Positions 33,722 to 41,116 of a stretch of 62,090 nt of DNA are shown here, in pieces (the stretch's first letter is position 1; each line of letters opens with the position of its first letter). This stretch comes from a virus. Made by a program: the position numbers and the translations under genes. The stretch spans positions 1 through 62,090 of IMG/VR virus record IMGVR_UViG_3300042527_000115; one strand, written 5' to 3'. Below the pieces are notes generated by a model. It made no database searches. It was not told the DNA's origin and saw only the letters and a list, made by a program, of their open reading frames with translations.

Positions 33722-34594
33722 ATGAAATTAACCAACAAGTTCAATATCCCCCAGACATTTATCAATGTACTGGAGCGCCCGACTTATTCCAAGGGAAAGG
33801 CGAATCTCTCTGTTACCCAGCTGATCAACAGCCCCAAGATCGTAGCCCTGACCAAGAAGTTTGAGGACGAGCTGGAGCAGGACGTCTCGGACATGGTCTG
33901 GTCGATCTTTGGCTCGGCCGTCCACAAGGTCTTAGAGCATGGCCAAGATGACAACCATATCGTTGAGGAGCGCCTGTCTACCGAGATCGATGGCTGGAAG
34001 ATCTCCGGGGCTATCGACCTCCAGATCAAGGGGGATAACTTCATCGAGATCCGGGACTACAAGACAGTCTCAGCATGGGCCGTGATGAACGAAAAGATTG
34101 AGTGGGAGCAGCAGCTAAACCTGTATGCCTACCTAGTAGAGAGAGTAAAAAAGATTCCGGTCATATCCCTTGGGATCGTGGCCATCATCCGGGACTGGAG
34201 CCGCCGCGATGCCGCCACCCGGGAGGGCTACCCAGAAGCTCCGGTCAAAGAGATCCCTATAAAGCTATGGCCGTTTGAGCAGCGGGAGGCGTTCATTAAA
34301 GAGCGTATCCATGCTCACTCTTCTTGCGAGTTTGAGTTAGAGACCGATGGCAACCTGCCGGCCTGTACCCCGGAGGAGATGTGGGAGAAACCGACCATGT
34401 GGGCGGTGAAGAAAGTCGGTGGTGCGAGGGCTAGGTCGGTTCACACAACCAACCAAGAAGCCTTAGAGACGATCGCCAAATTAGGAAAAGCTTACGAGAT
34501 CGAAGTGCGTCCGGGCAGTCGCACCCGATGTGAATCTTTCTGCCCAGTTTCCAACTATTGCCAGCAATGGCGTGATTATCAGGAGAGTAAATGA
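33722..34594 (+). CDS. PD-(D/E)XK nuclease with Cys cluster
   Basis: 290 residues. The nuclease core is ISGAIDLQIKGDNFIEIRDYKTV, with the Asp, Glu and Lys of the PD-(D/E)XK fold. A C-terminal Cys pattern (RCESFCPVSNYCQQW) resembles the iron-sulphur cluster of Cas4/AddB-type nucleases. It is the first gene of the recombination operon, so DNA end processing for the ERF annealase downstream is likely. The start at 33722 has GCTAGGAG five bases upstream; an in-frame ATG at 33683 lies in the promoter. Confidence 0.8.
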   Translation: MKLTNKFNIPQTFINVLERPTYSKGKANLSVTQLINSPKIVALTKKFEDELEQDVSDMVWSIFGSAVHKVLEHGQDDNHIVEERLSTEIDGWKISGAIDLQIKGDNFIEIRDYKTVSAWAVMNEKIEWEQQLNLYAYLVERVKKIPVISLGIVAIIRDWSRRDAATREGYPEAPVKEIPIKLWPFEQREAFIKERIHAHSSCEFELETDGNLPACTPEEMWEKPTMWAVKKVGGARARSVHTTNQEALETIAKLGKAYEIEVRPGSRTRCESFCPVSNYCQQWRDYQESK

Positions 34595-34857
34595 CAGCCA
34601 ATGAGGAGCAGGTGGGTGGGCGGCATTACATTGAAAAGCCCATCCAGCCCTGGGATTACATCATTGCCAACAAGCTGGGATACCTTGAGGGCAACATCGT
34701 GAAGTATGTATCCCGTTACAAAGAGAAAGGCGGCGTTGAGGATTTAATCAAAGCTTCCCATTACTTAGAAAAACTTATTGAGGTGACCTTAAATGACACA
34801 GAACGTGTATCAAAAGCTGCAATTAGCGAGACTACTGCTTCAGGAAAAAAAGCTTAA
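34591..34857 (+). CDS. DUF3310 protein
   Basis: 88 residues. QVGGRHYIEK, IQPWDYIIANKLGYLEGNIVKY and RYKEKGGVEDLIKASHYLEKLI are the conserved parts of the DUF3310 family, widespread in phages and often annotated as nucleotide kinase-associated; the biochemical role is not established. The gene overlaps the nuclease by four bases and the annealase by 65 bases. Confidence 0.85.
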   Translation: MTANEEQVGGRHYIEKPIQPWDYIIANKLGYLEGNIVKYVSRYKEKGGVEDLIKASHYLEKLIEVTLNDTERVSKAAISETTASGKKA

Positions 34858-35497
34858 TAAATCAGGAAAGAACAAGTTTGCAGGCTATGAATATTTCGAG
34901 CTTCAAGATTTTCTACCGGCTGTTCAAACCATCTTTGCTGATACTGGCCTTTGCCCTGTGTTTAGGTGTGGTGTTAACGATGCTACTTTGACGGTATATA
35001 ACGTAGAGAAGCCGGAGGACTACGTCTTGTTCACGGCCCCGATGGCCGCGGCAGAACTCAAGGGATGTCACCCTGTGCAGAACCTGGGTGCATCGATCTC
35101 GTATCTTCGACGCTATCTGTACGTCAATGCCCTAGAGATCGTGGAGCATGACGCCCTCGATGCCACAACGGGGAAAGAAGCATTGGCACCAAAGCCTGTA
35201 CCCAAAGCTGTAGCTGCTGAGCCAAAGCCGGCCCCCAAGAAAGAAACGATCGAAGGAAAGTCTGGCGATTGGCAGATGGTTGTGACAGGTACCCCGGGCG
35301 ATGCTGATTGGATGGAGCTGGTCGAAGAAGCGGCAAACAAACTTCTAGACTTTGCCAATAGCGAAGAAGATGTCATGGCCATCTACAAGAAAAACAAGCA
35401 GTTATTCGAAGAGGTAAAGGCTCAGGACGCTGTGTTCTTTAAAGATCTGATGGATAAGTTTTCTACGGCCCGCGCCAAATTTAAGGAGGCAGCATGA
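34793..35497 (+). CDS. erf: ERF-family single-strand annealing protein
   Basis: 234 residues. The segment VYQKLQLARLLL, then KSGKNKFAGYEYFELQDFLPAVQTIF and LGASISYLRRYLYVNALEI, matches the ERF superfamily core. A Pro/Lys-rich linker and a helical acidic C terminus follow. ERF proteins anneal complementary single strands and can circularise phage DNA. The neighbouring nuclease and SSB-like gene complete a recombination module. Confidence 0.82.
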   Translation: MTQNVYQKLQLARLLLQEKKLNKSGKNKFAGYEYFELQDFLPAVQTIFADTGLCPVFRCGVNDATLTVYNVEKPEDYVLFTAPMAAAELKGCHPVQNLGASISYLRRYLYVNALEIVEHDALDATTGKEALAPKPVPKAVAAEPKPAPKKETIEGKSGDWQMVVTGTPGDADWMELVEEAANKLLDFANSEEDVMAIYKKNKQLFEEVKAQDAVFFKDLMDKFSTARAKFKEAA

Positions 35498-35793
35498 CCT
35501 TTATACCCAAACCAAATACCGGGTCTCTTTGGAAGAACGATAAGAAGACCGATGACAAGCACCCCGATATGCGTGGCGATGCGGTGATTGATAAGCGTCT
35601 GCTATTGGATCTGATTTCCAAGGGAGAAGATCCGGTCAAGATAGCTGTAGCCGCATGGAATCGGACCACCAATACCGGCCGGGATTACACCTTCATTACC
35701 TTTTCTGAGCCGTTCATTCCTCAGAAGAAGGCTGAGCCAGCTCCCAAGCAACAAGCGCTAGACCAGGAGGATGACGAAGATGTCCCTTTCTGA
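35494..35793 (+). CDS. SSB-like protein with acidic DDEDVPF tail
   Basis: 99 residues. The body (TGSLWKNDKKTDDKHPDMRG, then KIAVAAWNRTTNTGRDYTFITFSEPF) resembles a small OB-type fold. The end is a flexible Pro/Gln/Lys linker followed by EDDEDVPF, strikingly like the acidic tip of bacterial SSB that recruits repair proteins. The domain is not a canonical SSB, so I call it SSB-like. Position directly after the ERF annealase supports single-strand DNA binding. Confidence 0.6.
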   Translation: MTFIPKPNTGSLWKNDKKTDDKHPDMRGDAVIDKRLLLDLISKGEDPVKIAVAAWNRTTNTGRDYTFITFSEPFIPQKKAEPAPKQQALDQEDDEDVPF

Positions 35794-36217
35794 GATACCT
35801 ACGCTTCAATTTGAGGCAATCAAGGTCGCTCTGAAGCAGGACAAGACAGGGTTCGTGCTGACCCTGTGCATCCACCCGGATGACATCCCGAATGAACTGA
35901 TGCGGGATTTTGTTGGCTCGCACTATCAGGTGGTCATGGTTCGGTTGAACCAAGACCATCAGCCCATGGAGCGCGATCAAGAGTTTGAAGGAGATCGGGC
36001 CATACGGTTGGCTGGAGTTCTGTGCCGAGAAAAAGAATTCTGGGAATACCTGCACGACGATAGTCAGATCTTTGATGCCAATGAAGAAGAAGCTACGAAC
36101 TGGGTACGTGAGTATCTCGGCGTCCAGTCCCGGTCGGAATTAAAGACCAATCAAGAGGCCCGACTTAGGCTGAAGAAGGTTAATGAGGATTACAAAAAAT
36201 GGAAGGCAAAAAACTAG
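35780..36217 (+). CDS. Hypothetical protein of recombination operon
   Basis: 145 residues. Start at 35780 chosen because GGAGG is nine bases upstream, whereas the ATG at 35771 is adjacent to it. The protein has a beta-rich first half (VLTLCIHPDDIPNELMRDFVG) with VVMVRLNQD and a helical end (EARLRLKKVNEDYKKWK). It overlaps both neighbours. Similar sequences occur next to phage recombination genes; the function is unknown. Confidence 0.55.
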   Translation: MSLSEIPTLQFEAIKVALKQDKTGFVLTLCIHPDDIPNELMRDFVGSHYQVVMVRLNQDHQPMERDQEFEGDRAIRLAGVLCREKEFWEYLHDDSQIFDANEEEATNWVREYLGVQSRSELKTNQEARLRLKKVNEDYKKWKAKN

Positions 36218-36480
36218 TTCCGTATTCGGTTTATATACCGATCGAACAGCATGATCAGCTTAAGCAGCTGGCCAAAAGCCGTAAAGCCGCGGCGCTCGTG
36301 CGGGATGCCATCAACATCATCCTGAATGGTAATGACCAATACAAATCTGGATACAACAACGCAATCAAGGATGCGGCTCAGATCGTTTACGAATGCAAGG
36401 AAGCTCAGATGGTGGCGGTAAACGGTCGGGATGTGGGTGCGCTCTTGTCAGATCAAATAAAGGAGCTTGCAATCAAATGA
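36199..36480 (+). CDS. Putative ribbon-helix-helix-type DNA-binding protein
   Basis: 93 residues. The N terminus reads VPYSVYIPIEQHDQLKQLAK followed by AAALVRDAINIIL, which is the strand-helix-helix arrangement of RHH proteins. A helical C terminus follows. The family binds DNA as dimers and often autoregulates. No conserved operator is seen immediately upstream, as the gene is within an operon. Confidence 0.5.
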   Translation: MEGKKLVPYSVYIPIEQHDQLKQLAKSRKAAALVRDAINIILNGNDQYKSGYNNAIKDAAQIVYECKEAQMVAVNGRDVGALLSDQIKELAIK

Positions 36481-36683
36481 ACGGACATCCATTAATCGAA
36501 TGGAGAAAGATTAAGCAGTGGGTCAGGGCAGCTTGGGCAGAGTCTTTTGGAATAGTTGTGGCGTTTGTGTTGGGAATCTTGCTTGGAATTGTTTACAAAC
36601 AGGAGGACATCATGGAAGACTGCAAGTACTCCGGGACGTTCCGGGTTCACAGCCAAGCTTATAACTGCCAGAGGAAGATATGA
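36477..36683 (+). CDS. Small membrane protein, 68 residues
   Basis: Start within the previous stop codon (ATGA). One transmembrane segment (FGIVVAFVLGILLGIVY, about residues 24-40) with a basic N-terminal side and a Cys-containing outer part (DCKYSGTFRVHSQAYNC). The outer part repeats Cys twice, so a disulphide in the periplasm is possible. Unknown role. Confidence 0.5.
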   Translation: MNGHPLIEWRKIKQWVRAAWAESFGIVVAFVLGILLGIVYKQEDIMEDCKYSGTFRVHSQAYNCQRKI

Positions 36684-36967
36684 GAAAGCTACTGATTGCG
36701 TTATTAATGGCCCCGTCTATGGCGATGAGTCAAGTATTCGTGGTGCCAAATAAAGGTGGCGGAGAGATCACGATTACTACTCGGCCATGTATTGTCAAGG
36801 GCCAGAATCACTCCGAGCTTAGGGAGGCATACACCTGGTCACCGTCATCTCCATACGAGAAGGGGTGCTGGACGATCATTGATGGGATGGTTCACATCCT
36901 GTTCCTAGACACCAACAGTCGTCGTGTTTACCCGATTGAAGAGTTTCAAAAGAAAGAAACGCGATGA
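36680..36967 (+). CDS. Secreted/periplasmic small protein
   Basis: 95 residues. The first 18 residues (MRKLLIALLMAPSMAMSQ) form a classical signal peptide with basic start, hydrophobic core and probable cleavage after AMS. The mature part is about 77 residues, with two Cys (RPCIVKG and KGCWTI) that may pair. No family is recognised. It might act in the periplasm, for example superinfection exclusion, but that is only a suggestion. Confidence 0.5.
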   Translation: MRKLLIALLMAPSMAMSQVFVVPNKGGGEITITTRPCIVKGQNHSELREAYTWSPSSPYEKGCWTIIDGMVHILFLDTNSRRVYPIEEFQKKETR

Positions 36968-37527
36968 GCTACGAGTTCACCAATGACTGGTTCAAGCGTA
37001 CCGCTCACGGCTGGTCCCAGTTCCCCAAAGCTGGCAGAGTCCTGGAAATTGGATCGTATGAGGGTCAGTCAGCTGTGTGGATCATTGAGAACATGCTGAC
37101 CGATGATGGGATCTTGTACTGCGTGGATACATGGATCGGCGGCGAGGATCACCAGGGCATAGACTTTGAGCAGGTTGAGACTAGGTTTGAAGCCAACATA
37201 AAAAAGGCCAAGCGCGGTGAGCAAAAAATTTACAAGTTAAAAGATGAGTCTTACCGGGCGCTTGCCACCATTATTACAGGCGCTCCGGAGATGGATTTCA
37301 TCTACATCGACGGCTCTCATGTGGCGAAGGATGTTTTGACCGATGCTTGTATGGCGTGGCCGCTGCTGCGTCAAGGTGGTCTGATGGTCTTTGATGACTA
37401 TATCTGGGGTGATTCCCGGGACATTCTGCACCGCCCCAAGATGGCCATTGATGCTTTTGTCAACATCTTCGCAGAGGAAGCCCAGCTAGTCGGCTGGGGA
37501 GCGCAAACCATTGTGAGGAAAAGATGA
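36964..37527 (+). CDS. Class I SAM-dependent methyltransferase
   Basis: 187 residues. Motif I is RVLEIGSYEGQSAVW, motif II contains ILYCVDTWIG, and motif IV/V is DFIYIDGSHVAKD followed by GGLMVFDDYIWG. This is the Methyltransf_24-like group acting usually on glycans or small molecules rather than DNA. The next gene is a glycosyltransferase overlapping by four bases, so a sugar acceptor is likely. Confidence 0.82.
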   Translation: MSYEFTNDWFKRTAHGWSQFPKAGRVLEIGSYEGQSAVWIIENMLTDDGILYCVDTWIGGEDHQGIDFEQVETRFEANIKKAKRGEQKIYKLKDESYRALATIITGAPEMDFIYIDGSHVAKDVLTDACMAWPLLRQGGLMVFDDYIWGDSRDILHRPKMAIDAFVNIFAEEAQLVGWGAQTIVRKR

Positions 37528-38240
37528 AAGGTACCAAACTGTTTGTAGCTACACCGATGTACGGCGGGATGTGTTATTCACCCTATGCCCTGGCTCTGTC
37601 CGATCTGTCTGTGGCCTGCCGGAATTACAACGTTCCGCTTAAGATCCGGGTGGTCAACAACGATGCCCTGATTGTGAACGCCCGTAACCTACTGGCCCAT
37701 TACTTCCTGGCCGAGACGGACTGCACCCACATGATGTTCATTGATGCGGATGTGTCGTTTAAGCCGGAGCATGTGTTCAGCCTGATCGAGGAGAACAAGG
37801 ATCTGATCGCGGGGAACTATCCCAAGAAGATGATTGACTGGGAGGAGGTTCAGAAGGCGGTCAAGGCAGGCGTCCCAGTGGATCAGTTGAAATACCACAC
37901 TGGTCGTCCGACGTTTGCCATCATCCCCGGTACAGAGGGAGAGCATAAGTTTGAGAACCCCTTGGAGGTGGAGACCGTAGCCACCGGGTTCATGCTGATC
38001 AAGCGCCGGGTATTTGAGGAGTTAGCCCCTTTGGTTGATGAGTATTGGCACCCAGACCACAAGGACCGTCCGATCAAGAACTTCTTCAGACTCTTGGTAG
38101 AAAACACCAAGCTGTACTCAGAGGACAACTCATTTTGCAAGCTGTGGCGGCAGCACGGTGGCAAGGTATACCTAGCCCCATGGGTAATGTTGAATCACAC
38201 CGGAACATACACATTTGAAGGAAGGCTAACGGGGCTATGA
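37524..38240 (+). CDS. GT-A type glycosyltransferase, second copy
   Basis: 238 residues, paralogue of the enzyme at 1822. The donor site is MMFIDADVSFKPEHVF (DAD motif), with NARNLLAHYFLAETDCTH before it. A further region GEHKFENPLEVETVATGFML and a C-terminal DNSFCKLW segment match positions in the paralogue. Coupling to the methyltransferase suggests synthesis or decoration of a modified glycan. Sequence divergence indicates an old duplication or separate acquisition. Confidence 0.8.
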   Translation: MKGTKLFVATPMYGGMCYSPYALALSDLSVACRNYNVPLKIRVVNNDALIVNARNLLAHYFLAETDCTHMMFIDADVSFKPEHVFSLIEENKDLIAGNYPKKMIDWEEVQKAVKAGVPVDQLKYHTGRPTFAIIPGTEGEHKFENPLEVETVATGFMLIKRRVFEELAPLVDEYWHPDHKDRPIKNFFRLLVENTKLYSEDNSFCKLWRQHGGKVYLAPWVMLNHTGTYTFEGRLTGL

Positions 38241-38312
38241 AAAAACGCAAACTTATTAAAGATTGCTTAAATATAAAAATTCTTATTAAAGAAAACTTAA
38301 AGGAGAAGAACA

Positions 38313-38549
38313 ATGCCCAAAGGACTATTTGATGACATTCCGCTAAAAAACATAGACCGAGACAAATCTTGGGAGGCGTTTATTAAACGCAAAGATGTTA
38401 AGTCTTTGTTTGAAATGCACAACGATCCAGAGTTTGAGTTTCCTCTCGGTGGTGGCTATTACGATCTGTGGTGTCTTTGCTGGCAGAGGGCCTGGACCAA
38501 GGGGTTTGAGGCTGGTGCAAAGTGTGATCTTGAGGAGGAATCAGATTGA
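38313..38549 (+). CDS. Hypothetical protein, 78 residues
   Basis: Begins MPKGLFDDIPLKNIDRDKSW and ends with FEAGAKCDLEEESD. The middle has a conserved Trp-rich piece (YYDLWCLCWQRAWTKGF). AAAGGAGAAG precedes the start. It lies after 72 AT-rich bases. Function unknown. Confidence 0.5.
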   Translation: MPKGLFDDIPLKNIDRDKSWEAFIKRKDVKSLFEMHNDPEFEFPLGGGYYDLWCLCWQRAWTKGFEAGAKCDLEEESD

Positions 38550-38746
38550 ACTACATCATTGGTGCGTTTTTAGCTGTCATTCTTGGCATACTAATTTCTA
38601 CCCGCCCCGCCCCCAAGGAATACTGGGACGATGGTTACAAGGCCGGCATGAAGGCGGCATTGAAGACCAATCCCCCATCAGACGAGCTGGAGATGACCTG
38701 TGCTGGTCTGTGGCTGGGAGAACAACAGAAGAAGAAAGGTAAGTGA
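38546..38746 (+). CDS. Small membrane protein with TTG start
   Basis: 66 residues, starting with TTG that overlaps the previous stop codon (TTGA); GAGGAGG lies eight bases upstream, which decides the start. One transmembrane segment (IIGAFLAVILGILIST, residues about 3-18) is followed by a soluble tail (YWDDGYKAGMKAALK). Unknown role. Confidence 0.5.
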   Translation: MNYIIGAFLAVILGILISTRPAPKEYWDDGYKAGMKAALKTNPPSDELEMTCAGLWLGEQQKKKGK

Positions 38747-38949
38747 TGAACGGATTCTGTAGTGAGTGCAGAAAGCCATGCCGGGAGGTAAAGCGGGACT
38801 TCGGGTATGGTCGCACGGAATACTGGGGCGCTGTGTCTAGCCATGAGAATTGGCATGTAGTCTCAGAGTGTTGTGATGGAGATGTTCTAACCCAAGAACA
38901 GATGGAGGAGATCAATGAACTTAACAGTCCTGGTTGTGGAGTGGAATAG
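38746..38949 (+). CDS. Cys-rich small protein
   Basis: 67 residues. Two Cys-rich parts, FCSECRKPCREV at the N terminus and VSECCDGDVL near residue 41, probably form a zinc-binding site. The start is placed at ATG 38746 with AAAGG upstream; a GTG three bases earlier is in frame. It contains the start of the next, smaller gene. Confidence 0.5.
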   Translation: MNGFCSECRKPCREVKRDFGYGRTEYWGAVSSHENWHVVSECCDGDVLTQEQMEEINELNSPGCGVE

Positions 38950-39028
38950 CTTGGGGCCGGCTAAGTTTTACATAGCCATGATGGCGTACATAACAATTTT
39001 GCTATGGTGGGGGGCTAAGCATGAATGA
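38915..39028 (+). CDS. Tiny membrane protein, 37 residues
   Basis: Overlaps the ends of both neighbours and is preceded by GGAGGAG at proper spacing. The product has a single hydrophobic helix (FYIAMMAYITILLWW) near the C terminus. Such tiny overlapping membrane genes are frequent in phages and are easily missed. The strong ribosome-binding site is the main support. Confidence 0.45.
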   Translation: MNLTVLVVEWNSLGPAKFYIAMMAYITILLWWGAKHE

Positions 39029-39275
39029 GCCACATAGATTAGCGGCGTGGCTTAAGGCCAATGCCAAACACATGAAGTTTGAAGACGAGCGGATTGAGAT
39101 GATCAAGGCAGCGCAGATGTTGCAGATGCTTGAAGATGATCGAGTCGCAAGCCTGGAGGCTTTATACAAAGCCCGCCAGACACTGTCCGAAGTCAGGGGA
39201 ATGATCAATGAATTACCGAAACAAGAAGCTCTTGGAGATAGTCCGGGAGTCTCCATGTCAGCTCTGTGGCGCTAG
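39021..39275 (+). CDS. Hypothetical helical protein, 84 residues
   Basis: MNEPHRLAAWLKANAKHMKF begins a mainly helical protein with DERIEMIKAAQMLQML and a second amphipathic helix. It may form coiled coils. The gene overlaps the tiny membrane gene and the nuclease gene that follows by 68 bases. No family recognised. Confidence 0.45.
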   Translation: MNEPHRLAAWLKANAKHMKFEDERIEMIKAAQMLQMLEDDRVASLEALYKARQTLSEVRGMINELPKQEALGDSPGVSMSALWR

Positions 39276-39498
39276 CGACGGGACTGTGGTGGCCGCCCAT
39301 TCCAATCAGCTGCGGGATGGGAAGGGCCGCTCGATCAAGGCACATGACTATCGGATCGCAGCTCTGTGCTATCGGTGCCATTTTGACTTAGACCAAGGGT
39401 CCAAGATGAGCAAAGAAGACCGGGTTGATATTTGGGAGATGGCCCACCGTAAGACTGTTGGGTGGCTCTTTGATAACGAACACTTGGAGGTGAAATGA
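39208..39498 (+). CDS. HNH-like nuclease (YbcO/DUF1364-like)
   Basis: 96 residues. The metal-binding arrangement is SPCQLCGASDG, then VAAHSNQ and CYRCHFDLDQG, giving Cys-x2-Cys, His and Cys-x2-Cys-His, as in YbcO-type HNH relatives. The rest (HRKTVGWLFDNEHL) is helical. Such small nucleases in phage nin-like regions are linked to recombination. A structural zinc pair and a catalytic His are inferred. Confidence 0.65.
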   Translation: MNYRNKKLLEIVRESPCQLCGASDGTVVAAHSNQLRDGKGRSIKAHDYRIAALCYRCHFDLDQGSKMSKEDRVDIWEMAHRKTVGWLFDNEHLEVK

Positions 39499-39887
39499 CA
39501 GACCGTGAACTAATGCAGATGGTATTAAAAAAGCTAGATCATATTTGGGAACTTGGCGTGGAAGTAGAAAGTTATAGACTTAGTGATGATCTTTTGCCGG
39601 AAATGAAAGCCCTGCGTGACCGATTAGCGCAGCCTGAACCGAAGCCTATTGCATGGGTGCATCACGCTGAAGGTTACAAAATGCAGGTGACTCAACACTC
39701 ACCAGAACCCCCTTGCAAATTGCCGGATGGGTTTAAAACAATCCCGGTTTATTCAAATCCACCAAAGCGTGAATGGGTTGGGCTGACGGATGAGGAAATA
39801 GATGTCGCTGTGAAGTCATGCAATACGGTAAATACCTACAAGTATTTTCGTGCCATCGAAGCCAAACTAAAGGAGAAGAACAGTTGA
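39495..39887 (+). CDS. Hypothetical protein, 130 residues
   Basis: A helical start (DRELMQMVLKKLDHIWELGVE) leads to a middle with IPVYSNPPKREWVGLTDEEI. The WVGLTDEEI phrase is common in phage proteins that carry short C-terminal helical tags, with FRAIEAKLKEKN following. No catalytic motif. It overlaps the next gene's TTG start. Confidence 0.55.
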   Translation: MTDRELMQMVLKKLDHIWELGVEVESYRLSDDLLPEMKALRDRLAQPEPKPIAWVHHAEGYKMQVTQHSPEPPCKLPDGFKTIPVYSNPPKREWVGLTDEEIDVAVKSCNTVNTYKYFRAIEAKLKEKNS

Positions 39888-40519
39888 ACTTTGTATGCCC
39901 ACTCCCCCCGGTCAAGGTCTGGGTTCGGCCTGAGTATCTCTATGACTTTACCTGCCCATTCGATACGCCGCTGGTCAAGGGCATCTGGGTTAGCGTCAAG
40001 GCTATCCGTGGCGAGGCGTTCAGGTTTGAGACCTATCTCCCTGATTACGGCGCTCTGTACGACAAGCTACCGATCCACGCCTTTTGCTGGGCGCCGATCC
40101 ATGATGAGCTGCCGCTCGATGTCCTCCAGATCTGGGATGCGCTGAGCTATTACGTTACCGTGGTGGAGAAGCCTTTCCTCAAAGGTCTTCGGGCTGAGTT
40201 CTTTGGCAAGGACCGCCAGACCCATGATGGTGAGTACATGTTTACCCTGGATACATGTAACCCAGACCCCAGGATTCCAGACTTCACCCTGTCTGAGACC
40301 ATTGATGAGCATAAGAGCTACAACCTTTTGAAGCTGGACAATGGCCAGTTTGCCCTCCAGCCCAATAACCGCTGCCGGTTCTTTGACCCAGCCTTTAATC
40401 CAGATGTTATGAAGAAACCGGACTTCAGGGTGGCTACCAAGAAATACCGGGTCGAGCAGTTTGCCAAGTGGCGCCTGGGAGATACTGAGACTTTTGATTA
40501 CGATGGGAGGGGAGAATGA
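39884..40519 (+). CDS. Hypothetical protein with TTG start
   Basis: 211 residues. The TTG at 39884 overlaps the previous stop codon (TTGA) and has AAGGAG eight bases upstream; no ATG is in frame until later. The protein has beta-rich and aromatic segments (VWVRPEYLYDFTCPF, VSVKAIRGEAFRFETYLPD). It resembles proteins of unknown function from aquatic phages. No recognised domain. Confidence 0.5.
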   Translation: MNFVCPLPPVKVWVRPEYLYDFTCPFDTPLVKGIWVSVKAIRGEAFRFETYLPDYGALYDKLPIHAFCWAPIHDELPLDVLQIWDALSYYVTVVEKPFLKGLRAEFFGKDRQTHDGEYMFTLDTCNPDPRIPDFTLSETIDEHKSYNLLKLDNGQFALQPNNRCRFFDPAFNPDVMKKPDFRVATKKYRVEQFAKWRLGDTETFDYDGRGE

Positions 40520-40734
40520 ACTATCAAGATAGGCTGGCCAAGGGTGTGGCTGAGCTACAGAAATACCAAAGCACCGCCGGGGAGGTGGTGCAGGTCGAGG
40601 TCGGCCATGACGATGACTGCGGGGTCTTTGATAAGCGGGACTGCACCTGCATCCCGGATATTTACCTGAAGGCCGGGGACAGGACTTGGAAGATCGACCA
40701 GGAGGGCGCCCCTATTTTGTTGACAGTTAACTAG
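40516..40734 (+). CDS. Small Cys-containing protein
   Basis: 72 residues: MNYQDRLAKGVAELQKYQST and then HDDDCGVFDKRDCTCIPDIY, a compact Cys/Asp cluster. Repeated acidic residues beside three Cys suggest a metal site. It overlaps the previous gene by four bases, and its 3-prime end overlaps the promoter of the first small RNA candidate. Confidence 0.5.
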   Translation: MNYQDRLAKGVAELQKYQSTAGEVVQVEVGHDDDCGVFDKRDCTCIPDIYLKAGDRTWKIDQEGAPILLTVN

Positions 40735-40748
40735 GCAGGGTGTATAAC
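40720..40748 (+). promoter_or_regulatory. Promoter of small RNA candidate 1
   Basis: TTGACA (40720-40725), 17 bases, TATAAC (40743-40748): 11 of 12 consensus positions. It lies at the 3-prime end of the preceding gene with no coding gene directly downstream. Confidence 0.82.
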
Positions 40749-40754
40749 CCGCCT

Positions 40755-40856
40755 AGATTGCGACTCTCCTCGCGGTCACCATGAAACCTCCTAGCAGTGG
40801 TCCATTCATGGCACCTTCAGTGGTAACCCCCGGCCTAGACACCCGGGGGTTTTTTT
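40755..40856 (+). ncRNA. Small RNA candidate 1
   Basis: About 100 nucleotides between a near-consensus promoter and an intrinsic terminator. Hairpin 1 pairs CCATGAA (40779-40785) with TTCATGG (40805-40811); its loop contains CCTCCTAGCAG, which is complementary to ribosome-binding sites. The terminator hairpin pairs ACCCCCGG with CCGGGGGT and ends in seven T. A short frame of 37 codons has no ribosome site. The loop matches the leaders of 33722 and 50405 in reverse complement. It could be a trans-acting antisense RNA. Confidence 0.6.
40825..40856 (+). terminator. Intrinsic terminator of small RNA candidate 1
   Basis: ACCCCCGG (40826-40833) pairs with CCGGGGGT (40843-40850), nine-base loop, then T-run to 40856. 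The following ATGG resembles that after the second terminator at 41117. Confidence 0.9.
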
Positions 40857-40991
40857 ATGGCCGGCCGGGTGTAGGATGGAATCGGAGGGGGTAACAACAG
40901 GATTTGAGGCAACGTGGGTTCGGTTGTTGTACACACCCCCCTCCACCCCTTGCGGAACTTTCCTGGACTGTGATAGTCTTCTACTTGTCGG

Positions 40992-41019
40992 TTGACACCC
41001 GGCGTTTGGCGGTTACTAG
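40992..41019 (+). promoter_or_regulatory. Promoter of small RNA candidate 2
   Basis: TTGACA (40992-40997), 16 bases, TACTAG (41014-41019). A consensus -35 with a weaker -10 element. Confidence 0.55.
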
Positions 41020-41025
41020 GTAGCA

Positions 41026-41116
41026 ACAGAACCCTTTAGTGGGGGCTTGTAGTCATCGTTTGGTAACCGCCCGATGCTGGCCTGTCAAGCCCAAGTCTCC
41101 ACTAAAGGGTTTTTTT
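41026..41116 (+). ncRNA. Small RNA candidate 2, long hairpin with terminator
   Basis: A compound hairpin: AACCCTTTAGTGG (41030-41042) with CCACTAAAGGGTT (41099-41111), inner GGGCTTG (41043-41049) with CAAGCCC (41086-41092) and CATCG (41054-41058) with CGATG (41072-41076), ending in a T run (41110-41116). The apical loop GTAACCGCC is complementary to GGCGGTTAC near the promoter. The structure could serve as terminator, processing signal or antisense RNA. The whole piece lies in a 443-base stretch without a gene. Confidence 0.6.

Noticed and set aside
40753-40782. Minus-strand mini-frame of nine codons with a ribosome site
   Set aside because: Too short and without a minus-strand promoter. Kept as an alternative explanation for the complementarity of small RNA 1.
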